Shown here: in pieces, positions 1-5,877 of the stretch
Layout: every line of letters starts with the position of its first letter
Numbering within the stretch: the stretch's first letter is position 1
Translations under genes and position numbers: made by a program
Notes under the pieces: generated by a model
The model's database searches: none
Told to the model about the DNA's origin: nothing
What the model saw: the letters and a program-made list of their open reading frames with translations, nothing else
NCBI GenBank assembly: GCA_017382915.1
Contig: JAFNZJ010000085.1
Coordinates: 1 to 13,992 of the forward strand
DNA length: 13,992 bases
Reading direction: 5' to 3'
Origin: Clostridia bacterium
GTDB lineage: Bacteria; Bacillota; Clostridia; Oscillospirales; Acutalibacteraceae

Positions 1-143
1 GATGCAATTTATCTGCTTTACGCAACCTTTAATCCTGAAAAATATCCATTAAATCAAACAGCCGATTATAATAAGGATGGCGAAGTTACCGATGCAGATG
101 CAATTTATCTGCTTTATGCAACCTTTAATCCTGAAAAATATCC
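1..143 (+). repeat. Near-identical 47-bp direct repeat, 96-bp period (dockerin halves)
   Basis: Bases 1-47 and 97-143 differ at a single position (c at 21, t at 117), a silent change in a Tyr codon. The period of 96 bp equals 32 codons, so the repeat is in frame and corresponds to the duplicated dockerin segment. The left copy may extend upstream of the window. Confidence 0.9.
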
Positions 144-153
144 GCTGGTATAA
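1..153 (+). CDS. 3' end of a secreted protein with a C-terminal type I dockerin (partial)
   Basis: Only the last 50 residues are present; the gene begins outside the window. The frame encodes one complete dockerin-type calcium loop, DYNKDGEVTDAD (residues 22-33), with D, N, D and D at loop positions 1, 3, 5 and 12, followed by the usual hydrophobic helix AIYLLYAT. The same helix and following segment, DAIYLLYATFNPEKYPL, also occurs at residues 1-17, so this is the end of one dockerin half plus the whole second half. In known systems dockerins dock enzymes or surface proteins onto cohesin domains outside the cell. The catalytic or binding part of this protein cannot be seen. The downstream gene, 19 bases away and likely co-transcribed, encodes a cohesin-like membrane-anchored protein, which would be a plausible partner (inference). 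Confidence 0.85.
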   Translation, partial: DAIYLLYATFNPEKYPLNQTADYNKDGEVTDADAIYLLYATFNPEKYPLV

Positions 154-172
154 TGCTTGAAAGGAGAAGAAA

Positions 173-1291
173 ATGAAAAAGATACTTTCTTTATTTATTA
201 GTGTGGTTTTAATTCTTTCCATGGTTATATCGGTTTCGGCTGCCAATCCCGGCGCAGCATTAAAAGCGTCTGCTAACAGTGTTGCTGTTGATGGTAAGGT
301 TACCCTTACACTTTCCTTAAGTAGTATAGATGCAGCAACATCTGCGTATGTTGATATTACCATCCCTGAAGGCCTTGAAATGCTTAAGGGTGAATCCAAA
401 TGGCTTGCCGAAGGCCTTATTAAGGATATAAGCAGTTCTGATGCTTCATTAGCGTTGGGTGCAGAAAAAGCACTTAATGGTAATGTTTTAAAACTTGTTT
501 TTAAAGGTAAAACCGCATCTGCCGATGCTAAAAAAATTAGTGCTGCAGTTCAGGTTAAAAAAGGCTCAAAACAGGTTTTGAAAACAACTGTAACCGCTTC
601 GGTTAAGGTCATTTGCAAAAGCCATAGCTATAATGATTGGAAAATCACTAAAGAAGCCACTTGTACAGCAAAAGGTTCTCAAAGCAGAAGCTGTTCGGTT
701 TGTGCTTTTGCTGAAACAAAGGCGATTGCTGCAAAGGGTCACGCCTATGGCGCCGATACAGTAACCAAACAGGCTACCTGCACAGCTAAAGGTGTTAAGA
801 CTGCAATCTGCGCTAGCTGTGGGGCAACAAAAAACACTGATATTTCAGCGCTTGGACATAAGTATGGCAATTGGGAGACCACTAAAGAAGCTACCTGTGC
901 TGAAGGTGGCACACAAACCAGAAAATGTGCAACCTGTAATGGTGTGGAGACAAAGTCAATTGCTGTTGCCGGTCATAAATATGGCGAAGCAGTTATAGTT
1001 AATGAGCCAACCGAAAACGAACCCGGCCTTCAGAAAAAAACCTGTACTGAATGTGGTAATGTAGTAGAAGAAGAAATTCCTGCTACCGGTATTGATAGTA
1101 ATACCAATACCAATACCATTACTTCTTCAGATAACACTATAAGTTCTGATATAGAAGATATTGTATCAAACATTGAGATTGAAGAAGGTAACACCACCCA
1201 TGTTTGGGTAATTTGGGTAATAATGGGCATAATAATTGTTGCAATTGCAATAGTTGTTTTCATTATTGACCGCAATCGTAAAAATAAATAA
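173..1291 (+). CDS. Membrane-anchored surface protein with cohesin-like domain and four 39-residue Cys repeats
   Basis: A 372-residue exported protein. Residues 1-23 form a signal peptide (MKK start, hydrophobic core, likely cleavage after VSA). Residues about 26-147 are an all-beta, Ala/Ser/Val-rich segment resembling the cohesin / CBM2-like fold; this is pattern recognition, not a certain assignment. Residues 150-305 are four exact 39-residue repeats with a GHxYGxW...ATC...G...RxCxxC...E...I.A pattern; the fourth lacks the first Cys. A polar Asn/Thr/Ser linker (306-340) leads to one TM helix (about 344-365) and a basic tail DRNRKNK, so the protein should be displayed on the outer face of the membrane. 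The start is supported by AAGGAG at 161-166. The gene follows a dockerin-bearing gene by 19 bases, suggesting an operon in which this protein could serve as receptor or anchor (inference). It could instead be an adhesin. Confidence 0.85.
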   Translation: MKKILSLFISVVLILSMVISVSAANPGAALKASANSVAVDGKVTLTLSLSSIDAATSAYVDITIPEGLEMLKGESKWLAEGLIKDISSSDASLALGAEKALNGNVLKLVFKGKTASADAKKISAAVQVKKGSKQVLKTTVTASVKVICKSHSYNDWKITKEATCTAKGSQSRSCSVCAFAETKAIAAKGHAYGADTVTKQATCTAKGVKTAICASCGATKNTDISALGHKYGNWETTKEATCAEGGTQTRKCATCNGVETKSIAVAGHKYGEAVIVNEPTENEPGLQKKTCTECGNVVEEEIPATGIDSNTNTNTITSSDNTISSDIEDIVSNIEIEEGNTTHVWVIWVIMGIIIVAIAIVVFIIDRNRKNK

Positions 1292-1321
1292 ATTTTAATA
1301 ATGCCTTACTAAATATATTGG

Positions 1322-1347
1322 TAGCCCCCTTGATTACAAGGGGGCTA
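1322..1347 (+). terminator. Intrinsic-terminator-like hairpin after the cohesin-like gene
   Basis: A perfect 11-bp stem, TAGCCCCCTTG paired with CAAGGGGGCTA around a 4-base ATTA loop, lies 31 bases after the stop codon. The following T-run is poor (tcggtatattt), so termination may be incomplete. Confidence 0.65.
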
Positions 1348-1369
1348 TCGGTATATTTAAAAGTAATTA

Positions 1370-1398
1370 TTGTTAATTTTGGTGTGGTATGGTATACT
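1370..1398 (+). promoter_or_regulatory. Sigma-A-type promoter of the ZIP transporter gene
   Basis: A -35 TTGTTA at 1370-1375 and a -10 TATACT at 1393-1398 are separated by 17 bases, with TGG directly before the -10 giving an extended -10 (TGn). It lies 39 bases before the ZIP start and just after the preceding hairpin. No Zur- or Fur-like dyad was recognised over it. Confidence 0.75.
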
Positions 1399-1426
1399 AG
1401 GTTAAAAATAAGAATAATAATATCAT

Positions 1427-1432
1427 AGGTGA
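1427..1432 (+). promoter_or_regulatory. Ribosome binding site selecting the ATG at 1438
   Basis: AGGTGA lies 5 bases before the ATG at 1438. An in-frame GTG at 1429 lies inside this site, so it cannot be the start served by it; the ATG is preferred. Confidence 0.7.
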
Positions 1433-1437
1433 ATGTT

Positions 1438-2187
1438 ATGAAGCTTGTATTACTGACGGCGCTTGGTGTAGGCGGTGCAACTATATTTGGCGCAATTATA
1501 GGTTTTATTTTTAAAAAGGCATCGCATAAGTTTTCAGACATTGTACTGTCCTTTGCGGCGGGCATTATGCTGGCGGCGGCAGTGCTGGGACTTATATTGC
1601 CATCTATTGAATATGGCGGAAAATATGCCCTTATAATTACCGTTGCGGGTATTTTTTGCGGTGCGGTTTGCCTTAATCTTATTGATAGGGTGGTGCCCCA
1701 TCTGCACAAATTGGTTGGGGTGGAAAGTGAAAGCCACAATAACGCCGATTTAAGCAAGGTGTTGCTTTTTGTAACGGCCATTGCCATACACAACCTGCCG
1801 GAAGGCATTGCGGCGGGTGTTGGCTTTGGCTCTGACAATTCTGCCGAGGCGCTTTTAATTGCAGGCGGTATAGCCTTACAAAATATACCTGAGGGTATGG
1901 TTATAATTGGGCCGATGCTGGCGGCGGGGGTCAGCCCCAGAAAAACCTTTATATGCGCTATGCTGACCGGAGTTGTAGAGGTGTTTGGCACCCTGCTTGG
2001 TTACTTTGCGGTTAGCGTTTCAAGCTTTATTTTGCCCTTTGCACTTGCCTTTGCGGGCGGAACAATGCTTTATGTTATAAGTGATGAAATGATACCCGAA
2101 ACCCACGCGCACGGGCACCAGCGCGGAGCAACCTACGCACTTCTTTTAGGCTTTGCAGTAATGCTGGTAAGTGACGCATTATTATAA
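1438..2187 (+). CDS. ZIP family metal cation transporter (ZupT-like)
   Basis: A 249-residue polytopic membrane protein with about eight hydrophobic segments. Two ZIP signatures are visible: HNLPEG at residues 118-123 and QNIPEG at 148-153, corresponding to TM4 and TM5, whose His/Asn/Glu residues line the metal site in ZIP proteins. Family members import divalent metals (zinc, often also iron, manganese or cobalt) into the cytosol; the substrate cannot be told from sequence. A loop with PHLH (87-90) and a His cluster THAHGH (222-227) before the last TM are typical His-containing metal-handling segments. The gene is a single transcription unit with its own promoter upstream and a strong hairpin downstream. 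In the family, the Gln of QNIPEG is commonly His; its replacement here by Gln may affect metal preference (inference). Confidence 0.92.
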   Translation: MKLVLLTALGVGGATIFGAIIGFIFKKASHKFSDIVLSFAAGIMLAAAVLGLILPSIEYGGKYALIITVAGIFCGAVCLNLIDRVVPHLHKLVGVESESHNNADLSKVLLFVTAIAIHNLPEGIAAGVGFGSDNSAEALLIAGGIALQNIPEGMVIIGPMLAAGVSPRKTFICAMLTGVVEVFGTLLGYFAVSVSSFILPFALAFAGGTMLYVISDEMIPETHAHGHQRGATYALLLGFAVMLVSDALL

Positions 2188-2198
2188 TAGATAAAATC

Positions 2199-2236
2199 AA
2201 AAGCACCCCATTTGTTGCTTCAAATGGGGTGCTTTT
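2199..2236. terminator. Strong bidirectional intrinsic terminator
   Basis: A perfect 16-bp stem (AAAAGCACCCCATTTG with its complement, 6-base loop ttgctt) lies between the convergent ZIP gene and the minus-strand operon. A/T runs on both sides let it work on either strand. Confidence 0.92.
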
Positions 2237-2250
2237 GTTATCACTGAATC

Positions 2251-3834
2251 TTATTCTTGAATACTATCTTCAGCCAAAATTGCAGGTAGGGTAATGCTTT
2301 GCCATGAATGGTTTTGGCTAGTGGCTTCATATTTTGAAATAATATCATTTGCCTTAATGGCGATTATTTTTTTGTCATAGGCGGGGTTTGGAGTTTCATT
2401 TAAAGTGTCTTTAAGTCTTACAAGCTCGGGTATGGCGGCATCGCCCAGTTCTTCAAGTGAAACAAGGTCAACGGTATCAAGCTTGCCGTTTAAATATGCG
2501 TTTACATTGTATTTTGCAATTAAGCCGTCGGTGCCGCAAAGGCCAAGCGCCAAAAACATAGCAACTGTTATTATGGTTGCGGTGGGTATTACCTTAAATT
2601 TAGGCACAAACTGTTTTATAAGCATTGCTATAAAAATAAGTGATAAAACCGCCATAAACCAGGTTGCATAAACGCGTTTTGGGGTCAGACCGTAGCGGTT
2701 TATATAAAGCACCATTTTTGCCACCGCTGTGCTTGCTAAAACAAGGGTATAAAGTGAAAATATTACTGATAAAATTTTAAGCGGTAATGAGTAACCCTTG
2801 CTATTACGCCTTAATAACAAATTAAGCAAAATAATGATAACAAGATTTATAAAGCAAATTATACAAAGCTGAAAAAATCCCTCTCTGGCATAGTTGGCGT
2901 AGCTTGTTTCGTCGGGCAAAACACCAACAAAGCCCGAAACATAGTATTTAAACTGTGAAATAAAAAACAGTGTGTAAATAAAAAGTATTGGCAAGGTAGC
3001 CGCAAATGCAGTAACGGCGGGTGCAACAGCGGCATTCTTTGCCGACTCACGGTAACCGACTGCCGTTACACCTTTTTTGGGACTGCCGTCATTTGATGCT
3101 ATAAAAAGTCCAAATATATACATTGCTATCGGTATGCCTATGGCAATACTTAAAATGTGACTAAAAAGATTAAGAGCATTAAAGTTAAATATACCGGATA
3201 ACAGGTTTGTAAAGTCGTTATCATACCAAAGCAGTGCCAAAACTACAGTAGTGGGTACAACCGCCAAAACAAGTCCCAATAATGCTTTGGCAACATTTTT
3301 GCCAAGCTTGCCATCCTTGCGGCTGAATATCGCCCTAAAAAGACCGCCAAAGGCTAAAAACGGGGTGACGAATATTGCCCTTAAAAAATCTATAAGAATA
3401 AGGGATGAAAACCCGCCCTCCAGCCTGTTTACAAAGGCGGCATAAACATAATAGCAGTAGGCCGCAATGGCATATAAAAATGCAAAAATATGCAGCACCA
3501 CATTTGCCGATATAAAAAGCGTAAGACTAACGGCCACACCCGATGCCGCTACGCCAATGGCCGCTTTACCGAATTTTGCCTTTTTAAGTATAAGAAATAC
3601 GGTTGTAGCGGTATAAAGCAAAACTATAAATATAAGTGAATAAAAGGGTTTATTTATTACAGAAAATGAACGGCAAAAAACATAACCAAGAATAAGTGAA
3701 ATTATGGCATAAATTGCCTCAATAAATGAATAATCACGCGGGGGAACTATCGGTGCAGGGGTAAAAGCAGGGGGCATTTGGGGTGGCTGCGGCATAGGGG
3801 GCACAGGGGGTATGTTATTATATTGTTGTTGCAT
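2251..3834 (-). CDS. Large polytopic membrane protein, DUF4153/DUF4173 type
   Basis: A 527-residue protein. Residues 7-33 are a cytosolic-looking proline-rich tail (PP, PQ and AP runs) followed by roughly a dozen hydrophobic segments between about 38 and 435 and a soluble C-terminal tail of about 90 residues. The segments YAREGFFQLC (315-324), RYGLTPKRVY (380-389) and NAYLNGKLD...LGDAAIPEL (445-471) match my recollection of the DUF4153/DUF4173 family, which is widespread in Clostridia and lacks a firm function. The start has a good ribosome site (AAGGAAGG, 7-8 bases upstream) and lies 13 bases after the regulator gene, so it is the third gene of a minus-strand operon with the DUF2975 and XRE genes. 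The shared operon suggests a membrane-stress or envelope role under control of the small regulator, but this is inference. Confidence 0.85.
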   Translation of the reverse strand: MQQQYNNIPPVPPMPQPPQMPPAFTPAPIVPPRDYSFIEAIYAIISLILGYVFCRSFSVINKPFYSLIFIVLLYTATTVFLILKKAKFGKAAIGVAASGVAVSLTLFISANVVLHIFAFLYAIAAYCYYVYAAFVNRLEGGFSSLILIDFLRAIFVTPFLAFGGLFRAIFSRKDGKLGKNVAKALLGLVLAVVPTTVVLALLWYDNDFTNLLSGIFNFNALNLFSHILSIAIGIPIAMYIFGLFIASNDGSPKKGVTAVGYRESAKNAAVAPAVTAFAATLPILFIYTLFFISQFKYYVSGFVGVLPDETSYANYAREGFFQLCIICFINLVIIILLNLLLRRNSKGYSLPLKILSVIFSLYTLVLASTAVAKMVLYINRYGLTPKRVYATWFMAVLSLIFIAMLIKQFVPKFKVIPTATIITVAMFLALGLCGTDGLIAKYNVNAYLNGKLDTVDLVSLEELGDAAIPELVRLKDTLNETPNPAYDKKIIAIKANDIISKYEATSQNHSWQSITLPAILAEDSIQE

Positions 3835-3847
3835 AAAAACACCTTCC

Positions 3848-4051
3848 TTACAGGGGCTTATATTCTAAAATATCGGCAACATCGCACTGAAGCACTCTGC
3901 AAATTGCTTCAAGTGTGGAAAAACGAATTGCCTTTGCCTTATTGTTTTTAAGTATTGAAAGATTAGCAAGTGTAATGCCAACCTTTTCAGACAGCTCATT
4001 AAGTGAAATTTTTCTCTTTGCCATCATAACATCTAAATTAACTATTATCAT
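3848..4051 (-). CDS. Small XRE/Cro-type DNA-binding regulator (YozG-like)
   Basis: A 67-residue protein made almost entirely of one helix-turn-helix domain: KISLNELSEKVGITLANLSILKN holds helices 2 and 3 (about residues 14-36), and STLEAICRVLQCDVADILEY (46-64) is the usual C-terminal part of XRE domains. The length and the MIIVNLDVMMAKRK start are those of YozG-like regulators, which are commonly encoded beside DUF2975 membrane proteins, as here. No ligand or oligomerisation domain is present, so any signal would have to come from a partner protein. Its ribosome site overlaps the stop codon of the DUF2975 gene, which implies translational coupling and roughly matched amounts. It probably regulates its own operon (inference from family behaviour). 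Confidence 0.9.
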   Translation of the reverse strand: MIIVNLDVMMAKRKISLNELSEKVGITLANLSILKNNKAKAIRFSTLEAICRVLQCDVADILEYKPL

Positions 4052-4056
4052 ATTAT

Positions 4057-4064
4057 TTTCCTCA
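4057..4064 (-). promoter_or_regulatory. Ribosome binding site overlapping the upstream stop codon
   Basis: On the minus strand the DUF2975 stop TGA is part of TGAGGAAAA, whose GAGG serves the XRE gene with about 8 bases to its ATG. The overlap points to translational coupling of the two genes. Confidence 0.65.
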
Positions 4065-4526
4065 CACAGTCAGGTCGTTTTCGCATTTTATTTCGGTTGC
4101 CTGTTCAATAACATTTTTAACAACCCGTATGCAAAGACCTAAAAACATTGCCGCAAAGGCAATTAAAAATCCTAGCTGAAAATAATAACCAACTGCTAAA
4201 AATAAAAGACCTACCAAAAAACAACACCAAGAAATTGCCCTTATAAGGGATACACTTTTTGGGGTGAAAACATTGTCTGACTTAACGGTTTTAAGCAGGG
4301 CAAATATCACGCAGTTGGCAGTAAGGCAAACCACAAGTATAAGGTATGCCAAAGCAAGGCAAATTGCCCTGTCCATAGCGGGGAAGGTGGCGGGGTTATA
4401 AACCAGTTCAATTATTGAATTAACAAAGGTGGGCATTGCCACCGCACCTGCAATAAGGCCAACAAAAAATAGTGATGATAAAATCATTGAAAGATTAACC
4501 GAAGCTTTTTTTGATATTTTAAGCAT
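4062..4526 (-). CDS. DUF2975 family membrane protein
   Basis: A 154-residue protein with four predicted TM helices (about residues 13-35, 52-76, 90-110 and 115-135) and short cytosolic ends. The VFTPKSVSLIRAISWCCFLVG segment matches the conserved core of DUF2975, where an F-(T/S)-x-x-x-x-x-L-R motif precedes TM3. The family has no proven biochemical role, but members are typically paired with a YozG-like regulator, exactly as found 10 bases downstream. The start is supported by AAAGGAG about 9 bases upstream and by a near-consensus promoter. It is the first gene of a three-gene operon. A reasonable hypothesis is that it holds or releases the small regulator in response to a membrane signal. 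Confidence 0.85.
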   Translation of the reverse strand: MLKISKKASVNLSMILSSLFFVGLIAGAVAMPTFVNSIIELVYNPATFPAMDRAICLALAYLILVVCLTANCVIFALLKTVKSDNVFTPKSVSLIRAISWCCFLVGLLFLAVGYYFQLGFLIAFAAMFLGLCIRVVKNVIEQATEIKCENDLTV

Positions 4527-4563
4527 AAGTAAAAACTCCTTTAAGAATTTCTTTTACAACCAA

Positions 4564-4592
4564 ATATTACCACACCTATATTCGTTTGTCAA
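4564..4592 (-). promoter_or_regulatory. Promoter of the DUF2975-XRE-DUF4173 operon
   Basis: On the minus strand a perfect -35 TTGACA (4592-4587), a 17-base spacer and TAATAT (4569-4564) preceded by TGG (extended -10). It is 38 bases upstream of the first start codon. It is the only obvious promoter for the three genes. Confidence 0.75.
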
Positions 4593-4632
4593 TATAAATT
4601 TATTGAAAAACGATAAAAATATTCCGAAAAAC

Positions 4633-4663
4633 AAAAAGGCAGTTCGTTTTGAACTGCCTTTTT
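4633..4663 (-). terminator. Intrinsic terminator of the lipoprotein gene
   Basis: A 13-bp stem (AAAAAGGCAGTTC and complement) with a 5-base loop lies 32 bases after the minus-strand stop codon. On the minus strand it ends in TTTTTGTTTTT, a good T-run. It also insulates the next operon's promoter from read-through. Confidence 0.9.
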
Positions 4664-4694
4664 AAAAATTGCAAAGAGAAATAGTTTACAAGCA

Positions 4695-5750
4695 TCATAA
4701 ACATCGTGTTCCACATTTTGGGCAGGTGATTCCATCTATGCCAACGCCAGTTTCAAAGGTTTTCCAGTCACAATTAGGGCAAAAAATATTTGGATAGTCA
4801 TCGCAGTTGTGTTTTGTAATTGGGCCGTGACATGCTGGACATTCAGAACGATTGCAAACAATACAAACGCCCTTTTTAGCATCAACAGTGTTTTTGTTAC
4901 AATGACTACAGTAATCAAAATTGTTTTCATTTGCATAACATTCTAAGCATAAAAAAGATTTTGTTATATCATAGTCACTTTCTAAATATTTACCGCATTT
5001 TTCACATTTGTTATGAGAGGATGTTGTAGTGTGCTTCGATATAGTATTATGAGGAACATTACACGGTGTCCATACAACATTTTCCTTTTTATTCCAGGTT
5101 GTTATGTATTTATTTACGATAGAAACAGAGCAACTCTTTCCATTTAATTCATACACTCCGCCCATATCATCTTTTACGGCTATGTTTATAATTTTACACG
5201 TGTTGCTGACAAAAGTCATTTTGGAATAGTAATGTGTTGCTGCACCGCCACTTCCACTAAACGAACCATCTATTTTTAAATTTTGCAAGCTGCGTATACC
5301 GAACTCATATCCATACACCGTAGAATCGTTATATCTTAATACTAAATATGTCGCATATTCATTATTGACATTAACCAAAAGTTCGTGATGGCTATCTCCG
5401 TCAAAGTCTATGAAAACATACTCGGTTGGGTAGGCTGGTGTAGGGGTTGCTAAAACGCCCTCTCCAAGCAAATGATTTTTTAAATAAACTTTTTTCCCAG
5501 TTTGCGTTATAAACATTTTCTCGCTTTTAAGAACTTCGGTTAGAATATTCTTTACATTAGTTTCAGTTGGCTTTGTTGAGTGGATATTGCTTGAGGATTT
5601 ATTTATATGGGTCGTGCTTGTTGCTGAGGCGGTGATATTACATGTGTTGTTTTTATTTGTTGATGCAGAAGTATTTGCTTGTTGCGAAGAACAACTTGAT
5701 AGAATAACAATGATTAAGGCAGATAGAAATATACATAAGGATTTTTTCAT
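4695..5750 (-). CDS. Secreted lipoprotein with serial zinc-ribbon-like Cys pairs
   Basis: A 351-residue protein of unrecognised family. Residues 1-19 are a lipoprotein signal peptide with lipobox LSSC, so Cys20 would be lipidated and the protein tethered outside the membrane. Residues 21-65 are a Ser/Thr/Asn-rich linker. A globular middle (about 66-230) contains FIDFDGDSHHELLV (113-126), resembling the calcium-binding D-x-D-G-D strand-loop of FG-GAP/VCBS-like repeats. The C-terminal third carries CxxC pairs at 249/252, 268/271, 281/284, 296/299, 304/307, 324/327 and 343/346, in zinc-ribbon-like arrangements. An in-frame ATG exists at 5801, but the start at 5750 gives a proper signal peptide and has AAAGG about 8 bases upstream. 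It is a single gene with its own terminator; no convincing promoter was found. Function unknown. Confidence 0.85.
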   Translation of the reverse strand: MKKSLCIFLSALIIVILSSCSSQQANTSASTNKNNTCNITASATSTTHINKSSSNIHSTKPTETNVKNILTEVLKSEKMFITQTGKKVYLKNHLLGEGVLATPTPAYPTEYVFIDFDGDSHHELLVNVNNEYATYLVLRYNDSTVYGYEFGIRSLQNLKIDGSFSGSGGAATHYYSKMTFVSNTCKIINIAVKDDMGGVYELNGKSCSVSIVNKYITTWNKKENVVWTPCNVPHNTISKHTTTSSHNKCEKCGKYLESDYDITKSFLCLECYANENNFDYCSHCNKNTVDAKKGVCIVCNRSECPACHGPITKHNCDDYPNIFCPNCDWKTFETGVGIDGITCPKCGTRCL

Positions 5751-5830
5751 AAAAATGGCCTTTCTTTGTGAAAATGAATAATTGTTTTTCTTTAAAAACA
5801 CAATTTAAAGCATTAGAGTTTATAAAAACA

Positions 5831-5862
5831 AAAAGCAACCTCATTAAAGGGAAGTTGCTTTT
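5831..5862 (-). terminator. Intrinsic terminator of serS
   Basis: A 9-bp stem (GCAAC core flanked by A/T: 5831-5839 with 5854-5862), extended by three further pairs after a 2-base bulge. On the minus strand it is followed by TTTTTGTTTTT-like sequence. It starts 16 bases after the serS stop codon. Confidence 0.85.
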
Positions 5863-5877
5863 CATCGTAATTTAATA

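Noticed and set aside
1263..1991. A 242-codon open frame on the minus strand opposite the ZIP gene
   Set aside because: It lies antisense to a clear ZIP transporter, its translation has no recognisable domain, and no ribosome site or promoter serves it.
5751..5801. 17-residue N-terminal extension of the lipoprotein
   Set aside because: It would place charged residues before the MKK signal peptide and lipobox; the ribosome site supports the start at 5750.
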